Shown: positions 1-8,949 of the stretch, piece after piece
Layout: every line of letters begins with the position of its first letter
How positions within the stretch are numbered: position 1 is the first letter of the stretch
From: Pseudomonas urmiensis
Lineage (GTDB): Bacteria; Pseudomonadota; Gammaproteobacteria; Pseudomonadales; Pseudomonadaceae
Assembly: GCF_014268815.2 (NCBI RefSeq)
Contig: NZ_JABWRE020000001.1
Location: 1,617,001 to 1,681,000, forward strand
Reading direction: 5' to 3'
DNA: 64,000 nucleotides
Position numbers and translations under genes: made by a program
Notes under the pieces: model-generated
What the model saw: only the letters and a program-made list of their open reading frames with translations
Databases searched by the model: none
What the model was told of the DNA's origin: nothing

Positions 1-200
1 CCTGTACCGGCCTCTTCGCGGGCAAGCCCGCTCCCACAGGGATTGGCGTTGTGGCAGCGGGCTGTGTTGGGGCAGTCATGGCCTGTTTGCGGGCAAGCCC
101 GCTGTCACAGGGGTTGGTGTTGTGGCAGCGGGCAGTGTTGGGTCAGTCATGCCTCTTCGCGGGCTTGTCGGGGCGCCGAACCGCCGCGAAGGGGCCGGTG
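1..200. repeat. REP cluster at left edge
   Basis: Two full and one partial copies of the Pseudomonas REP motif are seen: GCGGGCAAGCCCGCTCCCAC near 18-37, a second near 87-106, and a partial inverted copy near 150-172. The surrounding GTGGCAGCGGGC segments at 51-62 and 121-132 are also repeated. No coding sequence is convincing here; the stretch separates the lysR gene from whatever lies to the left. Confidence 0.8.
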
Positions 201-205
201 GGCCA

Positions 206-1075
206 TCACAAATCTTCCTGAACCATCTGCAGGAAAGTCGCCACCACCCGCCGCGTACGCTGTTCACTCAAGCACACCAGCGTTTCGGTCAGATGCCGCT
301 GACAATCTATGATCGGCAACGCGCACACCCGAGCATCCGCGCCAAACTCCGCCGCCGAAACCACGCCCACGCCAATCCCCACCACCACCGCCTCGCGCGC
401 TGCCTCGCGGCCTTCTACCTGGATCGCCGGGCGGATACGCAAGCCTGCTCGCTGCATTTCCTCTTCCAGCGTCTGGCGAGTCACCGAGCCGGGCTCGCGT
501 AGCACCAGCGGTGTGTCATCCAGGTCAGCCAGGTTGATCGCGCCACGGCTGGCCCACGGATGGTTGTGCGAAACGAACGCCACCATCGGGTCGCGGCGCA
601 TCGGCACGCAGTACAAGCGCTCGTCGTCGACATCGCGACCGAGCAGGGCGAGATCGGCCTGGTAGCTGAACAATCGGGCCAGGGATTCGTCAGTGTTACC
701 CGTCTCGATCTTTACCTGGATCCCCGGATAACGCTGGCAGAAACGAGCAATCTGCGGCAGCACGTGCACAGGTGCATCCACCGCCAGCACCAGGCTGCCG
801 GTGTGAAGGGCGCGAGAGTCCTGCAGCAACTCGACCGCCTCGGCCTCGCAGGCGAACAACCGTTGCGTCACGCCCAGCAAACGTTCGCCCAGGTCAGTCA
901 GTTGTACCGAACGCTTGTTGCGGTGAAACAGCAGCACGCCGAAGCGCTCCTCCAGTTTACGCACTTGATCGGAGACCGCCGGTTGGGTCAGGAACAGTTT
1001 TTCCGCAGCGCGGGTAAAGCTGCCGTGCTCGGCGACTGCGTGAAAGGCCTTGAGTTGAGCCTGGGAAACCGACAT
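206..1075 (-). CDS. LysR-family regulator, aminoethylphosphonate-associated type
   Basis: This 289-residue LysR protein has an N-terminal winged helix-turn-helix (about residues 4-62, with the usual SFTRAAEKLFLTQPAVSDQV recognition region) and a substrate-binding-like effector domain (about 90-289). The sequence around the linker and early effector domain resembles the LysR clade that accompanies 2-aminoethylphosphonate genes. It is transcribed away from an MFS carrier and an FAD oxidoreductase of aminophosphonate type, so it is probably their regulator. A GATAA-N11-TTATC site lies about 40 bases before its start. Family assignment is firm; the phosphonate link is an inference from sequence resemblance and neighbours. 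Confidence 0.9.
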   Translation of the reverse strand: MSVSQAQLKAFHAVAEHGSFTRAAEKLFLTQPAVSDQVRKLEERFGVLLFHRNKRSVQLTDLGERLLGVTQRLFACEAEAVELLQDSRALHTGSLVLAVDAPVHVLPQIARFCQRYPGIQVKIETGNTDESLARLFSYQADLALLGRDVDDERLYCVPMRRDPMVAFVSHNHPWASRGAINLADLDDTPLVLREPGSVTRQTLEEEMQRAGLRIRPAIQVEGREAAREAVVVGIGVGVVSAAEFGADARVCALPIIDCQRHLTETLVCLSEQRTRRVVATFLQMVQEDL

Positions 1076-1114
1076 ACCGCCTCCAGTAACAAGCTGAGCT
1101 TATGTGTGAAATAC

Positions 1115-1135
1115 GATAAATCGATTTTTGTTATC
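1115..1135. promoter_or_regulatory. Candidate LysR operator (T-N11-A type)
   Basis: GATAA and TTATC form a 5-bp inverted repeat separated by exactly 11 bases, the classical LysR-type T-N11-A geometry. An inner CGAT-AA-ATCG dyad lies at 1114-1123. It sits between the divergent lysR (start 1075) and MFS carrier (start 1336) genes, closer to lysR, as expected for an autoregulatory and activating site. Confidence 0.5.
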
Positions 1136-1335
1136 AGTCAGCACCTGTTTCCATACCCTTCAACCTCAAGGCGCTGCCATAAGCAGCCCTGAGCGGCCAT
1201 GGCAGCACGCGGTCACGCCAGACTGCTGCGCCATCTGACCCATGACGGGCCACCGTCATGCAGTGCGCAACACAACAACAAGACAGGCGTTTTTTCACAT
1301 TCTGCCGGCACACTTGAGCAAGAGGTCAGACTCAC

Positions 1336-2652
1336 ATGAATCAATCCCTAGCGGCGATCAAACGCTGGCGTGTCCAGATTTTCGCCATTACCTGGCTGGC
1401 CTACGCCGCCTTCTACTTCACCCGCAAGGCCTTCTCGGTGGCCAAGCTTGGCATTGGTGAAGACCCAAGCTTCATGCTCGACAAGGCCGCGATGGCCAAC
1501 CTCGACGCAATCTACCTGGCCGCCTACGCGGTGGGGCAGTTCACCTGGGGCATGCTCGCCGACCGCTTCGGCCCGCGCGTGGTGGTGCTCGGCGGGCTGC
1601 TGATTTCGGCGGCGGCGGCGGTGGTGATGGGCAGCTACGCGACCTTCCCGATCTTCGCCACCTGCATGCTGATCCAAGGCCTGGCGCAGTCCACCGGCTG
1701 GGCGGGGCTGTGCAAGAACATCGGTAGTTTCTTCCCGTCTTCCCAGCGCGGCCGGGTGCTCGGGCTGTGGAGCTCGTGCTACGCCTTCGGCGGCCTGGTG
1801 GCCTCGCCATTCGCCGGTTGGTGGGCGTATACCCTGGTTGGTAGCTGGCATGCGGCGTTCTTCTCCAGTGCCGCAGTGGTGGCTGCAGTGGCGCTGCTGT
1901 TCTTCATCTTCCAGCGCAACAAACCTGAGGATGTCGGCTTGCCTGCGGTGGAGCCAGAGCCGCAAAGCATGTCGCCGGGCTCGAACCTGTGCAGCGTGTG
2001 GGCGCCGCTGCGCGAGATCCTGCGCAACCGCACCGTGCTGACCCTGGGCCTGGCGTACTTTTTGTTGAAGCCTGCGCGCTACGCCATTTTGCTCTGGGGG
2101 CCGGTGATCGTCTTCGAACAGATGCCGTCGGTGGGCAAGGTCGGCGCGGCGATCATTCCCACCGCCTTTGAGCTGGCCGGGTTGCTGGGGCCGATCATGA
2201 TCGGCCTGGCCTCGGACAAACTGTTCGGCGCCCGGCGCATGCCGGCCTGCGTGATCAGCCTGTTGCTGCTGACTATCACCCTGGCGGCGTTCATGGCGGC
2301 GATGACCAGTGGCAGCGTGGTGTTGGTGGTGGCCTTGCTGTTCGTCATGGGCCTGACCCTGTATGGGCCAGACTCGATGATCAGCGGCGCCGCCGCCATC
2401 GATTTTGGCAGCGCCAAGGCCGGCGCCACCGCCGCAGGTTTCGTCAATGGCTGCGGCTCGGTCGGGGCGGTGCTCGGCGGTCTGCTGCCGGGGTATTTCG
2501 ACAGCGTCACGGTGTTCATTGTCTTCGCCGGCTGCGCATTGTTCTCCGCCCTGGTCCTGCTGCCGCACTGGAACAGCCGCCCGGCCAGCGCCGAACAGGC
2601 CAGCGACGTGGCACCCAATACCAGCATGGCGATCAAGCCACTGCGTACTTAA
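1336..2652 (+). CDS. MFS carrier of the organophosphate:phosphate antiporter (GlpT/UhpT-like) type
   Basis: A 438-residue membrane protein with about twelve hydrophobic segments. The opening (YAAFYFTRKAFSVAK) matches the GlpT/UhpT/PgtP clade, whose members exchange organic phosphates for inorganic phosphate at the inner membrane. The loop DRFGPR after TM2 is the usual MFS signature. It is followed after 14 bases by the FAD oxidoreductase gene and is divergent from the LysR gene. Together with those neighbours the cargo may be 2-aminoethylphosphonate or a related phosphonate; that is inference, since no substrate residue was checked against a structure. Confidence 0.85.
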   Translation: MNQSLAAIKRWRVQIFAITWLAYAAFYFTRKAFSVAKLGIGEDPSFMLDKAAMANLDAIYLAAYAVGQFTWGMLADRFGPRVVVLGGLLISAAAAVVMGSYATFPIFATCMLIQGLAQSTGWAGLCKNIGSFFPSSQRGRVLGLWSSCYAFGGLVASPFAGWWAYTLVGSWHAAFFSSAAVVAAVALLFFIFQRNKPEDVGLPAVEPEPQSMSPGSNLCSVWAPLREILRNRTVLTLGLAYFLLKPARYAILLWGPVIVFEQMPSVGKVGAAIIPTAFELAGLLGPIMIGLASDKLFGARRMPACVISLLLLTITLAAFMAAMTSGSVVLVVALLFVMGLTLYGPDSMISGAAAIDFGSAKAGATAAGFVNGCGSVGAVLGGLLPGYFDSVTVFIVFAGCALFSALVLLPHWNSRPASAEQASDVAPNTSMAIKPLRT

Positions 2653-2666
2653 AGGAAAGCGAGTAG

Positions 2667-4058
2667 ATGAGACCGTTCTGGCTGCAACAGGCCCTGGAGC
2701 AGGAAAGCGAGGCGCTGTGTCCGCCGCTGACAGGCGATCAGCGTTGCGATGTGTGCATTGTCGGCGGCGGTTATACCGGGCTGTGGACTGCGCTGATGAT
2801 CAAGGAGCAGGCGCCGCAACTGGATGTGCTGCTGATCGAGGCCGACATCTGCGGCGCCGGCGCCAGTGGTCGCAATGGCGGCTGCGCGCTGTCCTGGTCG
2901 GCCAAGTACTTCACCCTGGCGCGGTTGTTCGGCACGGCCGAGGCGGTGCGCCTGGTGCAGGAGTCCGAGCGCAGTATCGCCGCCATCGGCGAGTATTGCG
3001 CGGCCAATGGCATCCAGTGCGACTTCCGCATGGACGGCACCCTCTACACCGCCAGCAACCTGGCGCAGATGGGCAGCACCGATGCGGTGATCGCTGCGCT
3101 GACGCAGCAGGGCATCAACTCGTTCCAGCGCCTGGCAGTGGAGCAGGTGCAGCGCTTGGCTGGCTCGACGCGTCACCTGGAGGGCTGGTACTCGCCAGCC
3201 GCGGCCACCGTTCAGCCGGGGCGCTTGGTGCGCGGCTTGCGCCGGGTCGCGCTGCAGCGCGGTGTGCGGATATTTGAAGGTACCGCCATGACTGGCCTGG
3301 AACATGGCGCACCGGTGCAGGTGCGCACCCAGCGCGGGACGATCAAGGCCGACCGGGTAGTGCTAGGCATGAACGCCTGGATGGCCCGGGCATTTGCTCA
3401 GTTCGAGCGCAGCGTGGCGATTGTTTCCAGCGACATGGTAATCACCGAGCCGTGTCCTGAACTGTTGCGTGACATTGGCCTGGACAGCGGGATCAGCGTG
3501 CTCGATTCGCGGATTTTCGTGCACTACTACCACAACACCAGCGATGGCCGGCTGATGCTTGGCAAGGGTGGCAATACCTTCGCCTATGGCGGGCGCATGC
3601 TGCCGGTGTTCGACCAGCCGTCGCCTTACCTGCCATTGCTGCGCGAAAGCCTCAGCGAGTTCTTCCCGGCCCTGGCCGAGGTGCCACTGGCGGCCAGCTG
3701 GAACGGGCCGTCGGATCGCTCGGTGACCGGCTTGCCGTTCTTTGGCCGGTTGGATGGGCAAGGCAACGTGTTTTATGGCTTTGGCTACTCCGGCAGCGGC
3801 GTTGGCCCCTGTCACATGGGCGGGCAGATCTTGTCGTCGCTGGCGTTGGGGCTGGACAACCCGTGGACCCGCTCACCGCTGGTCAAGGGGCCGCTGGGTT
3901 TGTTCCCGCCCGAACCCATCCGCTACCTGGGCTCGCTGATGGTGCGAAACGCCATCCGCCGCAAAGAGCGCGCCGAGGACCGTGGCCTGCGCCCGCGCCA
4001 TCTGGATGTGCGCCTGGCGCGATTTGCCGCAGCGGCGGGTAAGGCTGATAAAGCCTGA
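2667..4058 (+). CDS. FAD-dependent oxidoreductase, aminophosphonate oxidoreductase type
   Basis: This 463-residue DAO-superfamily flavoprotein carries the dinucleotide motif G33-x-G35-x-x-G38 (VGGGYTG) and a C-terminal FAD-contact segment (GFGYSGSGVGP). Length and sequence resemble the family described as putative aminophosphonate oxidoreductase, which co-occurs with 2-aminoethylphosphonate import and breakdown genes and may oxidatively deaminate the amine. A good ribosome-binding site (AAGGAAAG) precedes the ATG. The gene lies 14 bases behind the MFS gene, so the two are probably co-transcribed. A glycine/sarcosine-oxidase-like role on another amine is the main alternative. No phnW or phnX is visible in the window. 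Confidence 0.85.
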   Translation: MRPFWLQQALEQESEALCPPLTGDQRCDVCIVGGGYTGLWTALMIKEQAPQLDVLLIEADICGAGASGRNGGCALSWSAKYFTLARLFGTAEAVRLVQESERSIAAIGEYCAANGIQCDFRMDGTLYTASNLAQMGSTDAVIAALTQQGINSFQRLAVEQVQRLAGSTRHLEGWYSPAAATVQPGRLVRGLRRVALQRGVRIFEGTAMTGLEHGAPVQVRTQRGTIKADRVVLGMNAWMARAFAQFERSVAIVSSDMVITEPCPELLRDIGLDSGISVLDSRIFVHYYHNTSDGRLMLGKGGNTFAYGGRMLPVFDQPSPYLPLLRESLSEFFPALAEVPLAASWNGPSDRSVTGLPFFGRLDGQGNVFYGFGYSGSGVGPCHMGGQILSSLALGLDNPWTRSPLVKGPLGLFPPEPIRYLGSLMVRNAIRRKERAEDRGLRPRHLDVRLARFAAAAGKADKA

Positions 4059-4168
4059 TGGCGCTGGCACAACAAGCTCTTGTCGCCCATCGCTGCGAGG
4101 GCGTATAAACTGCACCCACTTTGGCCGGTCGCTTCCTGAACCGGCCGCCTGAAACAAAGAGAGTCGAC

Positions 4169-4882
4169 ATGGGCGCACAGTGGAAAGCCAAACATAAAGA
4201 AGCCGCAGCCAACGCCAAAGGCAAGATCATGGGCAAGCTGGCCAAGGAAATTCAGATCGCGGCCAAGTCGGGCGCTGATCCAGACATGAACCCGCGCCTG
4301 CGCCTGGCAGTGGAGCAGGCCAAGAAAGCCTCGATGACCCGCGAGACCCTGGAACGGGCCATTCGCAAGGGTGCAGGCCTGGATGGCGATGCGGTGCAGT
4401 ACACCGCAGTCACCTACGAAGGCTTTGCCCCGCATCAGGTGCCGCTGATCGTCGAGTGCCTGACCGACAACGTCAACCGCACCGTTGCCCAGATCCGCGT
4501 GCTGTTCCGTAAAGGCCAGTTGGGTGCCAGCGGTTCGGTGGCCTGGGACTTCAACCATGTCGGCCTGATCGAGGCGACCCCGGTCAACCCTGATTCGGAT
4601 CCGGAAATGGCCGCTATCGAAGCCGGTGCCCAGGACTTCGAGGAAGGCGAAGAAGAGGGCTCGACCCTGTTCATCACCGACACCACCGACCTGGATGCCG
4701 TGCAAAAGGCCCTGCCTGAGCAAGGCTTCACCGTGACCTCGGCGAAGATCGGCTACACGCCGAAGAACCCGGTCAGCGCCGCTAGCCTGAGTGCTGAGGC
4801 GCTGGAAGAGGTCGAAGCGTTCCTGGCGGCGATCGACGAGAACGAAGACGTGCAGAACGTCTATGTCGGCCTGACTGACTGA
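4169..4882 (+). CDS. YebC/TACO1 family protein (YeeN-like paralogue)
   Basis: A 237-residue protein of the YebC/PmpR (TACO1) family. Proteins of this family were named as DNA-binding regulators, but members have since been linked to translation of difficult peptide motifs. The N-terminus is [19 protein letters not shown] instead of the AGHSKW start of classical YebC, which suggests the YeeN-like paralogue and not the ruvC-linked copy. I chose ATG 4169 because AAAGAGAG stands just before it; an in-frame upstream extension to 4121 has no family counterpart. It is a single gene bounded downstream by a REP pair. Confidence 0.88.
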   Translation: MGAQWKAKHKEAAANAKGKIMGKLAKEIQIAAKSGADPDMNPRLRLAVEQAKKASMTRETLERAIRKGAGLDGDAVQYTAVTYEGFAPHQVPLIVECLTDNVNRTVAQIRVLFRKGQLGASGSVAWDFNHVGLIEATPVNPDSDPEMAAIEAGAQDFEEGEEEGSTLFITDTTDLDAVQKALPEQGFTVTSAKIGYTPKNPVSAASLSAEALEEVEAFLAAIDENEDVQNVYVGLTD

Positions 4883-4907
4883 TCTGTGCTCGGGTCCGCG
4901 TTGCGGC

Positions 4908-4965
4908 CCAATCGCGGGACAAGCCCGCTCCTACAGTAGGAGCGGGCTTATCCCGCGATTGAACT
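4908..4965. repeat. REP pair (inverted)
   Basis: Two REP units face each other: ATCGCGGGACAAGCCCGCTC at 4911-4930 and, reversed, GAGCGGGCTTATCCCGCGAT at 4940-4959. The arms could fold into a long hairpin and end the upstream transcript. Confidence 0.8.
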
Positions 4966-4992
4966 TTTGCGAACACCGCCCAGAGCTGCTTC

Positions 4993-5937
4993 ATGAACCC
5001 CACCTTCGCCTCCCTCAGCCTGGCCCACCTGCGCACCCTCGATTGCCTGCTGCAGCTGAAAAACCTCAGCCACGCCGCCGAGCGCCTGGGCTGTAGCCAA
5101 TCGGCCCTGAGCCGCCAACTCGCCCATCTGCGCGAAGCCTTCGATGACCCCCTGCTGGTACGCCAGGGGCGTGGTTACGTGCTCAGCGAATACGCCCAGG
5201 CACTGGTCGAGCCACTGCGCCAGGTGCTTGAAGAGCTCAACGCCTTGCGCCAGCCGGTCACTTTCGACCCGGCCCGCTGCGAGCGGCGCTTCTGCCTGGC
5301 CGCCTCGGACTACGTCGCCGAGCACATGCTGCCGCTGCTGGTGGCGGCGCTGGAGCGCGAGGCGCCGGGCGTGTCGCTGGAGTACCGGACCTGGCAGGCC
5401 GGGCAATACGCCTTGCTCGCCAGTGGTGAGATCGACCTGGCGACGACCTTGTTCGACGAGTCGCCGGCCAACCTGCATGGGCGCCTGTTGGGCGAAGACC
5501 GGGCGGTGTGCCTGATGCGTCACGACCATCCACTGGCGGCGCAGCAGGTGCTCGATCAAGACGCTTACCTGAGCTTCAAGCATGTGCGCATTTCCGGCGG
5601 CGGTGACAAGGACAGCTTCATCGACCGGCACCTGCGTGGCCAAGGCTTGCAGCGGCGGATCAGCCTGGAGGTGCCGTTCTTTTCCGCCACCGTGCAGGTG
5701 ATCGCCAACAGCCAGGCACTGGCCACCGTGCCCGAACATATTGCCCGGCAGCTGTGCCGGTTGCATGAACTGGCCTGGCGGCCGCTGGGTTTTGTTGACC
5801 ACACCCAGCGCTACTGGGTGGTCTGGCATCAGCGCCTGCAGGCGTCGGCCGAGCACCGCTGGCTACGTAACCGGGTGTTCGAGTTGTGGCGTCAGTCGCA
5901 GTTCGGGGTACAGGGCGGGCATGCGCCTTTGCCATAG
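4993..5937 (+). CDS. LysR-family transcriptional regulator
   Basis: A 314-residue LysR regulator of the NodD-like subgroup, judged by the opening LRTLDCLLQLKNLSHAAERL and the following QSALSRQLAHLREAFDDPLL recognition region. The effector domain fills about residues 95-300. It lies upstream of the DOPA decarboxylase-like gene in the same direction, separated by a REP region. In P. putida-type genomes a LysR gene also precedes this decarboxylase, so it is a candidate regulator of that gene or of a distant target. No specific ligand can be read from the sequence. Confidence 0.88.
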   Translation: MNPTFASLSLAHLRTLDCLLQLKNLSHAAERLGCSQSALSRQLAHLREAFDDPLLVRQGRGYVLSEYAQALVEPLRQVLEELNALRQPVTFDPARCERRFCLAASDYVAEHMLPLLVAALEREAPGVSLEYRTWQAGQYALLASGEIDLATTLFDESPANLHGRLLGEDRAVCLMRHDHPLAAQQVLDQDAYLSFKHVRISGGGDKDSFIDRHLRGQGLQRRISLEVPFFSATVQVIANSQALATVPEHIARQLCRLHELAWRPLGFVDHTQRYWVVWHQRLQASAEHRWLRNRVFELWRQSQFGVQGGHAPLP

Positions 5938-6011
5938 GAGCTATGCGCGAAGTGGGGTTCTTGCTGTGCGGCCAGGGGCCTAGACTGGGCTGAGTGTGGC
6001 GTCAGTGAAGG

Positions 6012-6086
6012 CCCTATCGCGGGGCACGCCCGCTGCTACAGGATGTGCGCAATGTCTGTAGAAGCAGGCTTGCCCGCGATAGGGCC
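6012..6086. repeat. REP pair (inverted)
   Basis: CTATCGCGGGGCACGCCCGC at 6013-6032 is mirrored by GCAGGCTTGCCCGCGATAGG at 6064-6083. The pair separates the LysR gene and the decarboxylase gene. Confidence 0.75.
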
Positions 6087-6127
6087 GGCACTGACAACGC
6101 TAATTCAGCCTGCCAAGGAGACCGCGC

Positions 6128-7540
6128 GTGACCCCGGAACAATTTCGCCAGTATGGCCACCAACTGATCGACCTGATTGCCGACTACCGCCAAACCGTTG
6201 GCGAACGCCCAGTCATGGCCCAGGTCGAGCCCGGCTACCTCAAGGCCGCTTTGCCGAGCGCGGCGCCGCAACAGGGCGAGCCGTTCGAAGCGATCCTGGA
6301 TGACGTCAACCAACTGCTCATGCCCGGCCTGTCGCATTGGCAGCACCCGGATTTCTATGGCTACTTCCCCTCCAACGGCACCCTGTCGTCAGTACTCGGC
6401 GACTTCCTCAGCACCGGTCTTGGCGTGCTGGGCCTGTCCTGGCAATCGAGCCCTGCGTTGAGCGAGCTGGAGGAGACCACCCTCGACTGGCTGCGCCAGC
6501 TGCTGGGCCTGTCGAACCAGTGGAGCGGGGTGATCCAGGACACTGCCTCGACCAGCACCCTGGTGGCGTTGATCTGCGCCCGCGAGCGCGCCAGCGATTT
6601 CGCCCTGACCCGCGGTGGCCTGCAGGCCCAGGCCAAACCACTGATCATCTACGTCAGCGCCCATGCGCACAGCTCGGTGGATAAAGCGGCGCTGCTAGCA
6701 GGCTTTGGTCGCGAGAATATCCGCCTGATCCCCACCGACGAGCGCTTCGCCATGCTGCCCGAGGCGCTCAGCGCGGCCATCGAGCAAGACGTTGCCGACG
6801 GTAACCAGCCGTGCGCCGTAGTCGCGACCACTGGCACCACGACCACCACCGCGCTCGATCCGCTGGCCGCGATTGGTGCCATTACCCAAGCCCACAGCTT
6901 GTGGCTGCACGTGGATTCGGCGATGGCCGGCTCGGCAATGATCCTGCCGGAGTGCCGCTGGATGTGGGACGGCATCGAGCTGGCCGATTCGGTGGTGGTC
7001 AACGCCCACAAGTGGCTGGGTGTAGCGTTCGACTGCTCGATCTACTACGTGCGTGATCCGCAGCACCTGATCCGGGTGATGAGCACCAACCCGAGCTACC
7101 TGCAATCGGCGGTCGACGGTGAAGTGAAGAACCTGCGCGATTGGGGTATCCCGTTGGGGCGGCGGTTCCGTGCCTTGAAACTGTGGTTCATGCTGCGCAG
7201 TGAAGGCGTCGAGGCCTTGCAGCAGCGCCTGCGCCGTGATCTGGACAATGCCCGTTGGCTGGCCGAGCAGGTGCAGCAGGCGCCCGAGTGGGAAGTGTTG
7301 GCGCCGGTGCAATTGCAGACGCTGTGCATTCGCCATCGGCCTAGTGGGTTGGAGCAGCAGGCACTGGATGCGCATACCCGGGCCTGGGCAGAGCGGCTCA
7401 ATGCTTCGGGGCAGGCTTATGTGACACCTGCGACGCTGGAAGGGCAGTGGATGGTACGGGTGTCGGTGGGAGCGTTGCCGACCGAGCGGGGGGATGTGGA
7501 GCGGTTGTGGGCCAACTTGCAGGACGTTGTTCGTGGCTAA
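6128..7540 (+). CDS. ddc: Aromatic L-amino-acid (DOPA) decarboxylase-like, PLP dependent
   Basis: A 470-residue group II PLP decarboxylase. The PLP-binding lysine is K295 in NAHKWLGVAFDCSIYY; the ring-stacking histidine lies in SAHAHSSVDK and the PLP-nitrogen aspartate in LHVDSAMAGSAM. The length and N-terminus (MTPEQFRQYGHQLIDLIADY) closely resemble the P. putida enzyme known to be highly selective for L-DOPA, so decarboxylation of DOPA to dopamine in the cytoplasm is the best guess. The start is GTG with AAGGAG about 9 bases upstream. A strong hairpin at 7547-7567 ends the gene. Its physiological role beside quinate/shikimate genes is unknown. Confidence 0.9.
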   Translation: MTPEQFRQYGHQLIDLIADYRQTVGERPVMAQVEPGYLKAALPSAAPQQGEPFEAILDDVNQLLMPGLSHWQHPDFYGYFPSNGTLSSVLGDFLSTGLGVLGLSWQSSPALSELEETTLDWLRQLLGLSNQWSGVIQDTASTSTLVALICARERASDFALTRGGLQAQAKPLIIYVSAHAHSSVDKAALLAGFGRENIRLIPTDERFAMLPEALSAAIEQDVADGNQPCAVVATTGTTTTTALDPLAAIGAITQAHSLWLHVDSAMAGSAMILPECRWMWDGIELADSVVVNAHKWLGVAFDCSIYYVRDPQHLIRVMSTNPSYLQSAVDGEVKNLRDWGIPLGRRFRALKLWFMLRSEGVEALQQRLRRDLDNARWLAEQVQQAPEWEVLAPVQLQTLCIRHRPSGLEQQALDAHTRAWAERLNASGQAYVTPATLEGQWMVRVSVGALPTERGDVERLWANLQDVVRG

Positions 7541-7546
7541 AAGTGC

Positions 7547-7567
7547 TGGGGCCGCAAAGCGGCCCCA
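7547..7567. terminator. Bidirectional terminator hairpin
   Basis: TGGGGCCGC-AAA-GCGGCCCCA, perfect 9-bp arms and a 3-base loop, lies between the convergent decarboxylase and MHS-carrier genes. The flanks are not strongly T-rich, so it may act on both strands with moderate strength. Confidence 0.75.
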
Positions 7568-7575
7568 ATACTCGG

Positions 7576-8949
7576 TTAGTGGGTTGCTACGTTCAGGCTG
7601 CTCTTGCGGCTAGCCTCATATACGGCTTTCTCCATTGGCTTGGCCTCGGGGTTGCCCAGGTCCTCCATCGCCAGTCGATGGGTCTCCGGCGCCAGGTACG
7701 CAGCAAAGGCGCAGATGCAGGTGATAAAGAACGCCAGGCTACCGACCACCAGCCAGATGTTGTCCGAACCCGGTGGCGCGATGGCGGCGAACAGCGCTGG
7801 CAGCATGGCGGTGAGCATGGTGCCGACGTTCTGCGCAATGGCCATGGCCGATACCCGGTAGCGGGTATGGAACAGCTCTGGGTAGAAGCTTGGGAACACC
7901 GCGTTGTAACCCTGGTAGACCATGCCCCACATCAGGATCGAGGCGGCGAATGCCAATGGCACGTTCTGGATGCTGATCGCATACAGATAGACGAACGCCA
8001 GCAGACCCGAGCCCAGGCACCCGGCAATCATGGTCGGGCGGCGGCCGATCTTGTCCGATAGGTTGCCAATGAACGGAATCACCAAGACCGCGACGATATT
8101 GCCCACCACCGGAATCCACAGGTACACGCTCTTGTCGAAGCCGATGCCATAGGCCGGCTGTACCGCATAGGCTGCGCCAAAGATGGTGGCAACTACCGGG
8201 ATCACGTTCATCAGGGCCATGAACATCACCAGCACCATGTGCTTCCAGCTGTGGCGGAAGGCTTCGCTGATCGGCGACTTGGCCACCTTGTCCTGCTTCT
8301 CTTCCTGGACGAATGCGGGGGTCTCGTGCACTTCCTTACGGATGATGAAACCGGCCACCAGCACCAGTGCGCTCATCAGGAACGGAATCCGCCAGCCCCA
8401 TTCGTTGAAGGCTTCGCTAGGCATGAAATAGGCCAGTGGCAGGAATACCGCCGCCGCCATCACCTGGCCGGCTTGCACGCCCTGCAGGGTGTAGCTGGCG
8501 TAGTAGCCACGTCGACCGAACGGCGCATGCTCCATGATCATCGAACTGGCCCCGGAGATTTCTCCAGCGACGGCAAAGCCCTGCACCAGGCGCAGCAGCA
8601 CCAGGATGATCGGCGCCAGGATGCCAATGTCGTGGTAAGTCGGCAGCAGGCCCACGGCCATGGTCGACAGGCCCATGAGGAACATGCACAACAGCAAGAC
8701 GTTTTTGCGCCCGCGGGTATCACCCCAGTGACCCAGCACGAAGGCGCCCACTGGGCGCGCCAGGTAGCCGACGCCGTAGGTCGCCAGCGAGGCGATGATG
8801 GCCATTTTCGGGTCGACTGAGGGGAAGAAGATCTGCGGGAAAATCAGCGCCGCAGCCTGGGCGTAGATGAAGAAGTCGTAGTACTCGAGAGCCGAGCCTA
8901 TCCACCCGCTGGCAGTCGCTTTCTTGGCTTGGGAGCTAGAGTGAGCCAT
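7576..8949 (-). CDS. MHS-family MFS transporter, shikimate/dicarboxylate type
   Basis: A 457-residue carrier of the metabolite:H+ symporter branch (KgtP, ProP, ShiA relatives): ATASGWIGSALEYYDFFIYAQAAAL is replaced here by the same pattern, GWIGSALEYYDFFIYA, at the first helix, and the loop GHWGDTRGRKNVLL is the MFS signature. I chose ATG 8949 (MAHSSSQAKK), which has a GGAGAC site 6 bases upstream; a 37-residue upstream extension looks non-coding. It is divergent from quiC across 505 bases, so quinate, shikimate, dehydroshikimate or protocatechuate import is the natural guess. The carried compound is inferred from context only. Confidence 0.88.
   Translation of the reverse strand: MAHSSSQAKKATASGWIGSALEYYDFFIYAQAAALIFPQIFFPSVDPKMAIIASLATYGVGYLARPVGAFVLGHWGDTRGRKNVLLLCMFLMGLSTMAVGLLPTYHDIGILAPIILVLLRLVQGFAVAGEISGASSMIMEHAPFGRRGYYASYTLQGVQAGQVMAAAVFLPLAYFMPSEAFNEWGWRIPFLMSALVLVAGFIIRKEVHETPAFVQEEKQDKVAKSPISEAFRHSWKHMVLVMFMALMNVIPVVATIFGAAYAVQPAYGIGFDKSVYLWIPVVGNIVAVLVIPFIGNLSDKIGRRPTMIAGCLGSGLLAFVYLYAISIQNVPLAFAASILMWGMVYQGYNAVFPSFYPELFHTRYRVSAMAIAQNVGTMLTAMLPALFAAIAPPGSDNIWLVVGSLAFFITCICAFAAYLAPETHRLAMEDLGNPEAKPMEKAVYEASRKSSLNVATH

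Noticed and set aside
1-200. GC-rich inverted repeats as a CRISPR array or IS end
   Set aside because: The units are REP elements that recur across the window, with irregular spacing and no unique equal-length spacers.
1348-2568. 406-codon minus-strand open frame
   Set aside because: Antisense to the MFS carrier gene; composition is Gln/His/Arg-rich without folds.
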